DNA of 64,000 nt from JAHEKB01 sp049115575 (GTDB lineage: Bacteria; Bacteroidota; Bacteroidia; NS11-12g; UBA9320): positions 1-64,000 of the forward strand of contig JAGDZU010000002.1 in NCBI GenBank assembly GCA_049115575.1. Reading direction: 5' to 3'. Both the position numbers and the translations under genes were made by a program. Within the stretch, counting starts at the first letter, position 1. Each line of letters begins with the position of its first letter. The notes under the pieces are model-generated. The model saw nothing but the letters and a program-made list of their open reading frames with translations. It was not told the origin of the DNA and did no database searches. Shown here in pieces: positions 42,699 through 51,247 of this stretch.

Positions 42699-43682
42699 TT
42701 AATCTAATTTTAATTTTTCTAATATTTCTATGGCATTGGTAGCAGCGCCCTTTCTAAGGTTATCTGCTACAACCCACATATTAATGCTGTTCTCTAATGA
42801 GTGGTCTTTCCTTATTCTTCCAACAAAAACCTCATCTCTATTCATCGCTTCTTTTGGTGTTGGGTATAGGTTGGCATCAACCTCGTCTTGAACTATGATT
42901 CCATCTGTGTTAGATAATAATTCTCTAACAGCTTCTACCTCAACAGCTTTGCTGAATTCTATATTGATTGATTCTGAATGCCCCCCAACTACAGGGACTC
43001 TAACTGCAGTTGCTGTAATTGCTATGGAAGGATCTGCTAATATTTTTCTGGTTTCATTCACGAGCTTCATCTCCTCTTTCGTATACCCGTTGTCGAGAAA
43101 ATCGTCGCAATGCGGTATGCAGTTCCTATCTATCTGATGTGGGTAAACCATTGTGCTTGCCATACCTTTCTCGCGCTCTTCCCTCATTTGCTCTACAGCT
43201 GCTTTTCCCGTTCCCGTAACGGATTGATAGGTAGAAATAACCAGTCTCTTTATACCAAATTCTTGGTGTAGAGGCGCCAAAGCCATCACCATTTGTATAG
43301 TGGAGCAATTCGGATTGGCAATAATGCGATCGTCTTTGCCTATGGAGTTCATATTGATTTGAGGAACTATAAGAGGGACATCTTCATCCATTCTCCAAGC
43401 TGAACTATTATCAATTACATGAATTCCTTTACTTGCGAATTTTGGAGCCCATTCTTTGGAAACGCTTCCTCCAGCTGAAAACAAGGCCACATCAATGTCC
43501 TTTTCTAAAGCTTCTTGTAGGGTAATAGTAGGAAATTCTCGACCATTTAGATAAACAATGGTTCCTTTAGATTTTTCGGATGCTACAGGAAAAAGTTGAT
43601 TTACTTGAACCCTTTTTTCTTCTAACACTTGCAACATGGTTCTCCCAACCATACCCGTTGCGCCTACAACAGCTAAATTCAT
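42699..43682 (-). CDS. asd: Aspartate-semialdehyde dehydrogenase
   Basis: Asd reduces aspartyl phosphate to the semialdehyde used for lysine/diaminopimelate, methionine and threonine. NADP binding is seen in VVGATGMVGRTML, the catalytic cysteine is Cys126 in IIANPNCSTIQM, and the substrate and catalytic His region reads RVPVVGGHSESINIEF. The 327 residues match the Gram-positive/Bacteroidota form. The ATG overlaps the aroF stop (ATGA) and the reductase gene follows immediately, so aroF-asd-reductase are probably one transcript linking amino acid synthesis genes. Confidence 0.96.
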   Translation of the reverse strand: MNLAVVGATGMVGRTMLQVLEEKRVQVNQLFPVASEKSKGTIVYLNGREFPTITLQEALEKDIDVALFSAGGSVSKEWAPKFASKGIHVIDNSSAWRMDEDVPLIVPQINMNSIGKDDRIIANPNCSTIQMVMALAPLHQEFGIKRLVISTYQSVTGTGKAAVEQMREEREKGMASTMVYPHQIDRNCIPHCDDFLDNGYTKEEMKLVNETRKILADPSIAITATAVRVPVVGGHSESINIEFSKAVEVEAVRELLSNTDGIIVQDEVDANLYPTPKEAMNRDEVFVGRIRKDHSLENSINMWVVADNLRKGAATNAIEILEKLKLD

Positions 43683-44524
43683 ACTACTTCTGCGGCTTTA
43701 ATCAACTCCATAGATCTGTTCACTAGTTCAGACTGCTTTCTTAGCAGTGGTAGTAACTCCGAGAGTTGGTGAATATAAATTGATTGGAAACCATCTGAAA
43801 GAGCCGCATCTGGTTCGTTGTGAACTTCGATCATGAGCCCATCTGAGCCAGCAGCAATTGCAGCGAGACTCATAGGTTTTACTAAACTGCGCTTACCGCT
43901 ACCTTGACTAGGGTCAGCTATTACAGGTAAATGACTCAATTCTTTTACTAAGGGAATTGCAGCTATATCCATAGTGTTCCTCAAGGATGTATCAAATGTT
44001 CTAATTCCCCTTTCGCAAAGTATAATGTTTTCATTTCCGCTGAGCATGATGTACTCTGCTGCCAAAAGCCATTCTTCTACTGTTGCAGACATGCCTCTTT
44101 TAAGCATTATAGGTTTATCAACCTTTCCCAGTTCTTTTAAAAACTGGTAATTCTTCATGTTTCTTGAGCCCACCTGTAAGATGTCTGCATAAGGGTATAC
44201 TTCTTCAAGCAAACTGGTATCAAGTACTTCTGTTACAACTTTTAGGTTATGCTGTTTAGATGCCCTTTCCATCAGCTGTAACCCTTCTTTCTTCAAACCT
44301 TGAAAGGCATAAGGTGAGGTTCTAGGTTTATAGGCCCCTCCTCTTATGAATCTAATCCCTAAATCAGATATCTGCTTAGCAATCTGAAAAATTTGTTCTT
44401 CAGACTCTACAGCACATGGTCCGGCAATCAAACAGATTTCTTCCGTACCAATAAGTTCGTCGCCAACTTTTACAACAGTTGGTCCGTCTTTATAATCTTT
44501 AGCTACTAACCTATATTCAGACAT
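43679..44524 (-). CDS. aroF: 3-Deoxy-7-phosphoheptulonate (DAHP) synthase, type I beta
   Basis: The enzyme condenses phosphoenolpyruvate and erythrose 4-phosphate, the first step of the shikimate pathway. The TIM-barrel signatures are LIAGPCAVESEEQIF, FIRGGAYKPRTSPYAFQGL, VGSRNMKNY, MLKRGMSATVEEWLLAAEYI, CERGIRTFDT, VIADPSQGSGKR and DGLMIEVHNEPD, giving the metal-binding Cys, His, Glu and Asp. The length of 281 without an ACT or chorismate mutase domain marks the unregulated I-beta type. KDO-8-phosphate synthase is related but lacks the KPRTSPYAFQG text. A TTAATTTG element ends five bases before the ATG. Confidence 0.94.
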   Translation of the reverse strand: MSEYRLVAKDYKDGPTVVKVGDELIGTEEICLIAGPCAVESEEQIFQIAKQISDLGIRFIRGGAYKPRTSPYAFQGLKKEGLQLMERASKQHNLKVVTEVLDTSLLEEVYPYADILQVGSRNMKNYQFLKELGKVDKPIMLKRGMSATVEEWLLAAEYIMLSGNENIILCERGIRTFDTSLRNTMDIAAIPLVKELSHLPVIADPSQGSGKRSLVKPMSLAAIAAGSDGLMIEVHNEPDAALSDGFQSIYIHQLSELLPLLRKQSELVNRSMELIKAAEVV

Positions 44525-44548
44525 TGCTACAAATTAAACGTATAGTGG

Positions 44549-45931
44549 TTAATTGAGTTTTGTATAGCTCACAGAAAGTTGAATTCCGTCGTTCAAAGGA
44601 TCGGTATCAAAGATCACTCGCGAAGGTGTAATTGGCTTGTCAGATGGTATTAACAGATAAAATCCGTTAAATCCATTTACCCCTGTTTCATTATATGCCT
44701 CTATCAAGCCTTGCAGGAATCGATTGAAGTGAAACTCATAGGACTGACTCGAATTCATAAAACTGCCTCCGTAATTACTGCTAGCTAGCCATTCCGCACT
44801 AGGAGGAAGAATTGCATCTATAAAATCAATGATTGGAACGTTAGCCCCGGTACTTGTATTAGGCTCAAACAACAATAATCTAACAGGTGAAGGATAGTCA
44901 GATGTGATGGTTCCCGATTTTACTTTGAATGTTAGTTTGGCTTCATTTATTGCTACTGGAATTCCTTTCTCTATAATGCTATCTAATCCTGGTATATCAA
45001 TTTTTACTTTAGCTGCACCCATAGCTTGAGCATAGGTGGTATTATAATGGCCGTTACCATTGAATTGGTCTGTTAGGTCTACTCCAGGGCTGCTAATATT
45101 GTACAGATTTATTCGCTCTGAACTGGTGCTGAATTCAAAGTCTTTGCTCTCGTTTCCGTTGTAATAAACAACCATGTTAGATGAAGGGCTATTCACATCA
45201 AGGGCCACCATAACACCATCACCACTGGCGTGATTCATTCGAGGTACAAGAGCTATGCCTTTTAAGTAATTTAGAAAGTCATCTTGCGAATCAAAGGTTA
45301 GTGATGGTTGGGATAATATTTCATTACCGAATGCATCGTCTAAACGAATACGTAATACAGGGGCTCCCATAAAAGTATCTCCATCTGAGATTTGTTGAAC
45401 AGAGTCATAAAACATAAACTTTCCAACGTAGGTCCCTATTTTACTGCCCAGCGTAATATTTCCATTGGAATAATATCTTGTTTCGGCATCAAGATCTTCA
45501 TCTATTTTATAGATATCGAGAGTTATTTCGTCATCAAGGTCTCCATACACCAAGGTTTGATCTACTCCAGACACAGATTGTGTCTGTTGATATTTCAACT
45601 GCAGCACAATGGAATCAAGTACTGCTCCTGAAAAATCATATTGAAAAGCAGGAAGCAATGGTTGACAAATTAGTGTTGCACCAGTCTCACCAAAAATGGG
45701 ATCGTTTAAACTGCCGAGAACGTTGGCATCTAAAGAATCCGTTCTCAATGAATCTTCTTGCACCGTTCTTGCAACTATATCTGTAATTGATACTTGAACA
45801 GCGTTAATAGCTCCGCCATCAGGTCTTAGATTAACACCAATATCCGATGATTCTTTTTTACAAGAGAAAATCCCAAGTAAAACAAAAAGGGGTAAAAACC
45901 CCTTTATGTATGCTTTATATCTTTTAGTCAC
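44549..45931 (-). CDS. DUF4270 family surface lipoprotein
   Basis: The 460-residue product has a lipobox (LLGIFSC, Cys24) after a signal peptide and the DUF4270 pattern: SDIGVNLRPDG at the N-terminus, DSLDANVLGSLNDPIFGETGATLICQ, and a C-terminal NRFLQGLIEAY...GFYLLIPSDKPITPSRVIFD. The family is restricted to Bacteroidota and its role is unknown; the fold is probably a set of beta domains on the outer surface. The start is GTG inside the stop of the upstream GT5-like gene (TAGTG), so the two are translationally coupled, a pairing I recall from many Flavobacteriia. Confidence 0.87.
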   Translation of the reverse strand: MTKRYKAYIKGFLPLFVLLGIFSCKKESSDIGVNLRPDGGAINAVQVSITDIVARTVQEDSLRTDSLDANVLGSLNDPIFGETGATLICQPLLPAFQYDFSGAVLDSIVLQLKYQQTQSVSGVDQTLVYGDLDDEITLDIYKIDEDLDAETRYYSNGNITLGSKIGTYVGKFMFYDSVQQISDGDTFMGAPVLRIRLDDAFGNEILSQPSLTFDSQDDFLNYLKGIALVPRMNHASGDGVMVALDVNSPSSNMVVYYNGNESKDFEFSTSSERINLYNISSPGVDLTDQFNGNGHYNTTYAQAMGAAKVKIDIPGLDSIIEKGIPVAINEAKLTFKVKSGTITSDYPSPVRLLLFEPNTSTGANVPIIDFIDAILPPSAEWLASSNYGGSFMNSSQSYEFHFNRFLQGLIEAYNETGVNGFNGFYLLIPSDKPITPSRVIFDTDPLNDGIQLSVSYTKLN

Positions 45932-46752
45932 TAATTACTTGACAATAAAGAGTTGTAGAAATCGAGATACTTGTCTGCAAGTTCATCGTCTGTATGTTCC
46001 ATAACAGGTTTACTCTCTCCTGTTAATTGCTTCTCAACCTCAGGTGCGAGACCGTCGCATCTAACAACAGCATCTGCATGAGTTATTCCACCCAAATGAA
46101 GGCTAGTGCAATCCGCTTTTGAAAACGGTTCAAGCTCAGTGTCTTCAATATAGTTAAGTCCAGCTTTTCTTTTGAAATCTGCTCCTAAGTCTTCTTTAAA
46201 GTCATTTTCATATACAGAATAAACGATTTTGGCATTTGAAAATACCGGTTCGTCTTTGTATAAAGTCTTTAAATAAAGTGGGATTAAACTAGTCATCCAA
46301 CCTTGACAGTGTATAATGTCTGGATACCAGCCAAGTTTCTTAACTGTTTCCAAAGCGCCCTTGCAGAAGAAAATGGTACGCTCATCGTTGTCTCCAAAGA
46401 ATTCGTCATTCTCATCATTATAAACGAATTTTCTTTGGAAGAAATCTTCGTTATCCAAGAAATACACTTGCATTTTAGTGTTGGGAATAGAAGCTACTTT
46501 GATTGTTAAAGGATTGTCGTTGTCATCAATGGTAATGTTCATACCAGACAAACGAACAACTTCATGCAATCTGTTTCTTCTTTCATTAATTACTCCGAAG
46601 CGTGGAACTAAGATTCTTACTTCGTTGTCTTTCTCTTGAATTTTTTGAGGAAGGTACCTCGCTATTTCTGCTAATGGGGTTTCACTGTCTAAAAAAGGTC
46701 TCATCTCAGAGGAGATGAATAAAATTTTCTTTCTTTCCTGATTACTATCCAT
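45931..46752 (-). CDS. Glycogen/starch synthase N-terminal-domain-like protein (half GT5)
   Basis: The 273-residue protein matches only the N-terminal Rossmann half of glycogen/starch synthases: KILFISSEMRPF, EVRILVPRFGVI, IPNTKMQVYFLDNEDFF, DIIHCQGWMTSLIPLYLKT (HCQGW for the HxHDW region) and KIVYSVYENDFKED. The C-terminal nucleotide-sugar-binding half is absent, and the ADP-glucose loop KTGGL is replaced by LDSETPL, so synthase activity is very unlikely despite the usual label. A perfect TAAATTTG -7 element precedes the gene. Coupling with DUF4270 and conservation of the pair suggest a shared, non-glycogen role, but this is inference. Confidence 0.88.
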   Translation of the reverse strand: MDSNQERKKILFISSEMRPFLDSETPLAEIARYLPQKIQEKDNEVRILVPRFGVINERRNRLHEVVRLSGMNITIDDNDNPLTIKVASIPNTKMQVYFLDNEDFFQRKFVYNDENDEFFGDNDERTIFFCKGALETVKKLGWYPDIIHCQGWMTSLIPLYLKTLYKDEPVFSNAKIVYSVYENDFKEDLGADFKRKAGLNYIEDTELEPFSKADCTSLHLGGITHADAVVRCDGLAPEVEKQLTGESKPVMEHTDDELADKYLDFYNSLLSSN

Positions 46753-46776
46753 AGAACGTTCTTACTTTTACAACTG

Positions 46777-46784
46777 CAAATTTA
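46777..46784 (-). promoter_or_regulatory. Putative -7 element (TAAATTTG) of the GT5-like/DUF4270 unit
   Basis: A perfect TAnnTTTG match on the minus strand, 24 nt before the ATG of the GT5-like gene, inside the 93-nt divergent gap to panC. The -33 region is only TTTT. Confidence 0.4.
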
Positions 46785-46845
46785 CTACACAAATACTTGA
46801 TAAAAGCAGAACGTATAACTTGCATCTTAAGTATTTTTTTCGTAT

Positions 46846-47691
46846 ATGAAGGTTGTCAAATCGGGGGATAAACTCACCAAATACCTAAATAATTTACGTA
46901 GGGAGGACAAAGACCTGTCTATTGGTTTTGTGCCAACCATGGGTGCTTTACATGATGGTCACCTCAGTTTAATCAAAACCGCGGTGTCTCAAAACGACAT
47001 TTTGGTATGTAGCATTTTCGTTAATCCGACTCAATTTGGAGAGGAAAGCGATCTTGTCAATTACCCTAAACCAATAGAGGATGATATAGCCAAGCTTACT
47101 GCAAATGGTTGTGATATCTTGTTTCTACCGAACGTAGACGAAATCTACCCCAAAGGCTACCAGCAGATTGTATTTGACCTTGATGGCCTTGATTTGAAAA
47201 TCGAAGGCGCTCAAAGGCCCGGTCATTTTCAAGGAGTGTGTAACGTTCTGAAACGATTCTTTGAAATTACAGATGCTCATAGGTCGTACTTTGGTCAAAA
47301 GGACTTTCAACAAACTATAGTAGCTAAAAAGCTGGTGAGTCTTTTAGGTATGGATATGGAGATTGTAGTGCTGCCTATAGCAAGAGAGCCTCATGGCCTG
47401 GCTATGAGTTCAAGAAATATACGCTTAAGTGATGCGGGCAGAATGAAGGCCCGATTCATTCGAGATGCATTATTAGACATTAAAAAGAACTGCAAGGTGG
47501 TTGGATTACAACAGTCACTTGATAACGCAAGAAATATGTTAAGCTCTCAAGAAGGAGCTGTAATAGAATACCTTACGGCTGTGGATACTAACTCATTAGA
47601 AGAAGTTGCCCAAATGCAAGAAAATTTGGCTGTTGTAACTGTTGTTAGATACGAAGGGGTTAGATTATTAGATAACATCATATTAAACTAA
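46846..47691 (+). CDS. panC: Pantothenate synthetase
   Basis: PanC joins pantoate and beta-alanine with ATP in CoA synthesis. The HIGH-like motif is in FVPTMGALHDGHLSLI, followed by SIFVNPTQFGEESDL, the pantoate/ATP region YFGQKDFQQTIVAKKL and the KMSKS-like MSSRNIRLS. Length 281 is standard. Reading starts at ATG 46846 (MKVVKSGDKL). A seven-helix membrane protein gene follows after 7 nt. panD, which commonly sits next to panC in Bacteroidota, is not adjacent here. Confidence 0.96.
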   Translation: MKVVKSGDKLTKYLNNLRREDKDLSIGFVPTMGALHDGHLSLIKTAVSQNDILVCSIFVNPTQFGEESDLVNYPKPIEDDIAKLTANGCDILFLPNVDEIYPKGYQQIVFDLDGLDLKIEGAQRPGHFQGVCNVLKRFFEITDAHRSYFGQKDFQQTIVAKKLVSLLGMDMEIVVLPIAREPHGLAMSSRNIRLSDAGRMKARFIRDALLDIKKNCKVVGLQQSLDNARNMLSSQEGAVIEYLTAVDTNSLEEVAQMQENLAVVTVVRYEGVRLLDNIILN

Positions 47692-47698
47692 AGCAATC

Positions 47699-48376
47699 AT
47701 GGAACTTCCTTTCTACCTCCCTTTTAGTTTTTTGTTAACTGCATTATTAAGCATATGGCTATTATTTAAGGCCGTAGAGTACAAAAGAATTGTGGTTTTT
47801 ATTGTCTTGACTTGGACCATATTGCAGTTGGTTCTTGGTTATTTGGGTTTCTTTGAAGAGGCTGTAAGCAAAATGTATAGGCTGCCGCTACTAGCTGGTC
47901 CTCCTGTCCTACTCATATTTATAGTTTTACTTTTACCCTCAAACGCAAGCTGGCTATATAGCATTAATCAAGAGAAGCTCACACGTATCCATATTGTACG
48001 ATTTCTGGTAGAATTAATATTATATGGATTGTTCTTGCAATCGGCCATACCAGAAGTGATGACCTTCGCTGGAAGGAATTTTGACATACTCGCCGGTCTT
48101 ACTGCACCTATTGTAATCTTTATGGCTTATCGCAAAGAGATTTTTAAGAGAAAGGCATTGTTAATTTGGAATCTGTTTTCCCTGCTGCTTCTCTTAAACA
48201 TAGTAGTTACGGCAGTGCTTGCCATTCCAACTCCTTTTCAAGTATTTGGTTTTGATCAGCCAAATCTAGCAGTTCTACATTTTCCCTTCAACTTGCTGCC
48301 GGCCGTTGTTGTTCCTATAGTTCTATTTGCGCATATAGCATGCATAAGGCAACTTTGGCGTTCACAAAATAGCTAA
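47699..48376 (+). CDS. Seven-helix integral membrane protein of unknown function
   Basis: The 225-residue product is almost entirely hydrophobic with about seven membrane helices (for example LLTALLSIWLLFKAV, VVFIVLTWTILQLVLGYLGFF, LPLLAGPPVLLIFIVLLLP, IVRFLVELILYGLFL, LLIWNLFSLLLLLNIVVTAVLAI and LLPAVVVPIVLFAHIACI). Conserved-looking loop residues include the QSAIPEVMTFAGRNFD segment between helices 4 and 5. No transporter or enzyme signature was recognised. It starts 7 nt after panC and so is probably cotranscribed, but a link to pantothenate is not shown. Confidence 0.8.
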   Translation: MELPFYLPFSFLLTALLSIWLLFKAVEYKRIVVFIVLTWTILQLVLGYLGFFEEAVSKMYRLPLLAGPPVLLIFIVLLLPSNASWLYSINQEKLTRIHIVRFLVELILYGLFLQSAIPEVMTFAGRNFDILAGLTAPIVIFMAYRKEIFKRKALLIWNLFSLLLLLNIVVTAVLAIPTPFQVFGFDQPNLAVLHFPFNLLPAVVVPIVLFAHIACIRQLWRSQNS

Positions 48377-48414
48377 TTCGTTAATTTGGCCTAGTCCTTG
48401 TTATAATATTGGAT

Positions 48415-49353
48415 ATGAAAGTGTTTTTTAGGTATACAATGATTGTTTTCAGTTCCCTTCTTTTGGTTCAATGTGGAAGCAATAAAAGTTGGCAAATCAA
48501 AAAGGATTTGCTCCATTACAATATCGAGTGGGGCGATAGAGAAAGAAGCTTTTATCTATACGTACCAAAACGAATTAAAAAATCACCACCTGTACTTTTC
48601 TGTTTACACGGAGGTGGTGGTAACGGACCAAATACCGCTTCTTTAACTAATGGCAAATTCAATGAAATTGCGGAGCGAGAAGGCTTTATAGTTGTTTACC
48701 CAGAAGGTATAGAGAAGCAATGGAATGATGGACGCAAAGGAGATCAGGTTACATCCTGGAAAGAAAACATCGACGATGTAGGGTTTTTATCTGAAGTAGT
48801 AGATTGGCTCGATTCTGCATATAGCATAGATAGAAACGAAGTATTTACATCCGGAATGTCCAATGGTGGCTTTATGTCTAACCGTTTGATTTGCGATCGC
48901 TCAGATCTTTTTAAAGGTGCTGCAGTGATAACAGCTAGCATGTCTTTAGATTATTTACCAAAATGTAACCCTTCAAATTCGGTTTCTCTAATTGTGATAA
49001 ACGGAACAGACGACCCCCTAGTCCCATATAACGGAGGCTCGATTAAAGTCCTAGGTAAGGAAAGAGGTAATGTAATGTCCACCTCTGACTATATGGATTT
49101 TTGGAAATCTAAAAATCAATGCTCGGTTCAGCATGAAGCTCAAAAGCTGGAAGACAAAGCAGATGACGGGACTGAAATTTCTGTTACGAGATATTCTGAT
49201 TGCGCAAACAGCAGTCAATTAATTCTTTACACCGTTGAAGGTGGCGGGCACACTTGGCCAGGAGGAAAACAATATCTAGGCGAGCGCTTAATTGGAAAAA
49301 CCTCACAAGAGTTCAATGCCTGTGAACTTATTTGGGATTTTTTTGCTCTTTGA
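48415..49353 (+). CDS. Polyhydroxybutyrate depolymerase-like esterase, lipoprotein (CE1-type)
   Basis: I start at ATG 48415 (MKVFFRYTMIVFSSLLLVQC), which gives a lipobox at Cys20. The alpha/beta-hydrolase core is typical of the LpqC/PHB depolymerase and feruloyl esterase group: SFYLYVPKRI, VLFCLHGGGGNG, VVYPEGIEKQWNDGR, nucleophile GMSNGGFMSNRLIC (Ser), VINGTDDPLVPYNGG (Asp) and GGGHTWPGG (His). It is likely anchored in the outer membrane and cleaves ester bonds of extracellular polymers or wall polysaccharides. Whether the substrate is PHB, feruloyl or acetyl esters cannot be told. It ends one base from the convergent acyltransferase gene. Confidence 0.88.
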   Translation: MKVFFRYTMIVFSSLLLVQCGSNKSWQIKKDLLHYNIEWGDRERSFYLYVPKRIKKSPPVLFCLHGGGGNGPNTASLTNGKFNEIAEREGFIVVYPEGIEKQWNDGRKGDQVTSWKENIDDVGFLSEVVDWLDSAYSIDRNEVFTSGMSNGGFMSNRLICDRSDLFKGAAVITASMSLDYLPKCNPSNSVSLIVINGTDDPLVPYNGGSIKVLGKERGNVMSTSDYMDFWKSKNQCSVQHEAQKLEDKADDGTEISVTRYSDCANSSQLILYTVEGGGHTWPGGKQYLGERLIGKTSQEFNACELIWDFFAL

Positions 49354-49354
49354 A

Positions 49355-50386
49355 TTAAACTTTCAAAGCTTGCCTTAGTAATAGCCCCCCTTTCTTCTCT
49401 ACGATTTTATACGTGACGAAAGAATACCCTAATACTACCACTATGGATATTATAGTAACCAAGTACATGTTTACCGGAGTAATTTCAAGATATTTAAACA
49501 TGAACCTCGGTATAACTTTTACTACAATTAGGTGGTTTAAATAAATGGAGAAAGAAAGCATTCCCAAGAGTTGCATTGGTTTAGATTCCAATATTCTACT
49601 TAAGCTTCCACGACTGTTTATTAACAATAAGATAGACATGGCAAATACGGGTACCGCACTCACTTGCAACCAAAACTTGAGGTTTCCACTTGATGCGTTG
49701 AGCAGGTAAAGTAGCAACACAATTACTAGTGGTATTATCCATTCAAATTTCCATCGGATTTTAAATTTAGCATCATAGAGAACCCAAACCAAGCAGCCAA
49801 AATTAAATGCCAAAAGACCTCTCAAAAACCCATAGCTATCTGCATCTTGTTGCCGCACAAACCAAAGTCCCAAAAGAGCCATTATTGAAATCAATGCAAA
49901 CCAAAGCTTCCTGTTTTTCAGACTTAAAAAGCATATTAAACCAAATACCATATACGCTATCATTTCAGCTGAGATAGACCAAGTTGGCGGATTGAAACTA
50001 TTGGTCCCAATAATAGGTGTTGAATTCAGCATTAATACAGGATTCAAATATTCTAAGAATCTCTCTTGAAGGTAACTCATGGTAGATCCAGTAAACCTCA
50101 CTGCATTATACAAATACGCAAAGGTGGTTGTGAAAAATAGTAGAGGAAACAATCTGGCAATCCGTTTTTTCATATAATTTACTGTTTCACTCCAAGTGCC
50201 AATTGAATTATAGTTTAAGGCAATAACAAAGCCTGAAAGCACAAAAAAATAGTCAACAAAAATGAAAGATTGTCTCACTATAAAATTCGAATAAAAAACT
50301 TCCGTAGAGAACTCAGACTTATAATGAAAGAAGACTATCATGAGGCTAAAAATACCTCGAAGGCCGTCAAGCTTGTGAATTCTCAT
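49355..50386 (-). CDS. Acyltransferase 3 family membrane protein (OafA-like)
   Basis: The 343-residue protein has about ten membrane helices and the acyltransferase-3 signature: LDGLRGIFSLMIVFFHYKS near the N-terminus with the catalytic His, FIFVDYFFVLSGFVIALNY, the arginine-rich KKRIARLFPLLFF and PPTWSISAEMIAYMVFGL. Members O-acetylate polysaccharides, lipopolysaccharide or peptidoglycan using cytoplasmic acyl-CoA. The target here is unknown; no glycan cluster is adjacent. It faces the esterase gene tail-to-tail with one base between the stops. Confidence 0.9.
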   Translation of the reverse strand: MRIHKLDGLRGIFSLMIVFFHYKSEFSTEVFYSNFIVRQSFIFVDYFFVLSGFVIALNYNSIGTWSETVNYMKKRIARLFPLLFFTTTFAYLYNAVRFTGSTMSYLQERFLEYLNPVLMLNSTPIIGTNSFNPPTWSISAEMIAYMVFGLICFLSLKNRKLWFALISIMALLGLWFVRQQDADSYGFLRGLLAFNFGCLVWVLYDAKFKIRWKFEWIIPLVIVLLLYLLNASSGNLKFWLQVSAVPVFAMSILLLINSRGSLSRILESKPMQLLGMLSFSIYLNHLIVVKVIPRFMFKYLEITPVNMYLVTIISIVVVLGYSFVTYKIVEKKGGLLLRQALKV

Positions 50387-50448
50387 AATCTGGCGAAAAA
50401 TACATTAATAAAATTCACTTTGGGGAGATAGTAATTAACAGCTAAAAC

Positions 50449-50475
50449 AAAAAAGTCCCGCCCGAAGGCGAGACT
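50449..50475 (-). terminator. Rho-independent terminator after tRNA-fMet
   Basis: Read on the minus strand, AGTCTCGCC / GGCGGGACT (9 bp with one mismatch) closes a TTCG tetraloop and is followed by six T, 11 nt beyond the tRNA 3' end. Confidence 0.88.
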
Positions 50476-50485
50476 CTTTATGAAG

Positions 50486-50557
<72 letters not shown>

Positions 50558-50620
50558 ATTTAGGTCGGCAAAGATAGCGCTTAAAGCTGAACCCGCAATA
50601 CTTATTCTTAAAATGGTGAG

Positions 50621-51247
50621 TTACATAAAGCTAACCACACCAGTAGATACATCGTAAACCGCCCCTACTACCATTACCTCTCCATTGTCTACCATTTCCT
50701 TAAGAACTTCGCTCTGCTCTGTTACATTATGAACGGTCTGTCTCACATTTTCTTCAACTACCTTTTGCACAAAAGTTGCATTGGCAGATGTTCTATCATC
50801 TATGATGTCTGTAACTCCGTCAACAGCCGGCATAAGGTTGGCTAGCATCCCGGTGATTTTCCCAAGTTCAACATGGTCGCATGCACCTTTAACAGCACCA
50901 CAGCCACTGTGCCCTAAAATCACAATTGCTTTTGATCCAGCCACTTTACATGAGTATTCCAAGCTTCCAAGAATGTCGTCATTTACAAAATTTCCAGCTA
51001 CACGCGCACTGAACACGTCGCCAATTCCTTGATCAAATATGGTTTCTACTGGAACTCGAGAGTCTATGCAGCTCAATACTGCTGCATACGGCCATTGCCC
51101 TCCTGCTGTATTGTCGATTTGCTCTTTATAGTCTCTTGTATGTTGTTCGTTATTAATGAATCTTTTGTTTCCTTCTTTTAGTAATTCTATAGCTTGAGAG
51201 GGGCTAATCATAGCTTGACTCTCTTTATTTTGAGTTTTTGTATTCAT
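50621..51247 (-). CDS. Beta-class carbonic anhydrase
   Basis: The zinc enzyme interconverts CO2 and bicarbonate. The zinc ligands are Cys60 and the CxDxR triad (VLSCIDSRVP), His113 and Cys116 (LGHSGCGAVKG); Asp62 and Arg64 gate the site. Length 208 and the HLGSLEYSC-like region are typical of the clade with plant and bacterial type enzymes. No signal peptide is evident, so it is cytoplasmic. Its ATG overlaps the stop of the SulP transporter gene by 4 nt, a direct sign of joint function in bicarbonate transport and fixation for carboxylases. Confidence 0.95.
   Translation of the reverse strand: MNTKTQNKESQAMISPSQAIELLKEGNKRFINNEQHTRDYKEQIDNTAGGQWPYAAVLSCIDSRVPVETIFDQGIGDVFSARVAGNFVNDDILGSLEYSCKVAGSKAIVILGHSGCGAVKGACDHVELGKITGMLANLMPAVDGVTDIIDDRTSANATFVQKVVEENVRQTVHNVTEQSEVLKEMVDNGEVMVVGAVYDVSTGVVSFM

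Noticed and set aside
45931..46752. Functional glycogen synthase
   Set aside because: Half the enzyme and the KTGGL ADP-glucose loop are missing.
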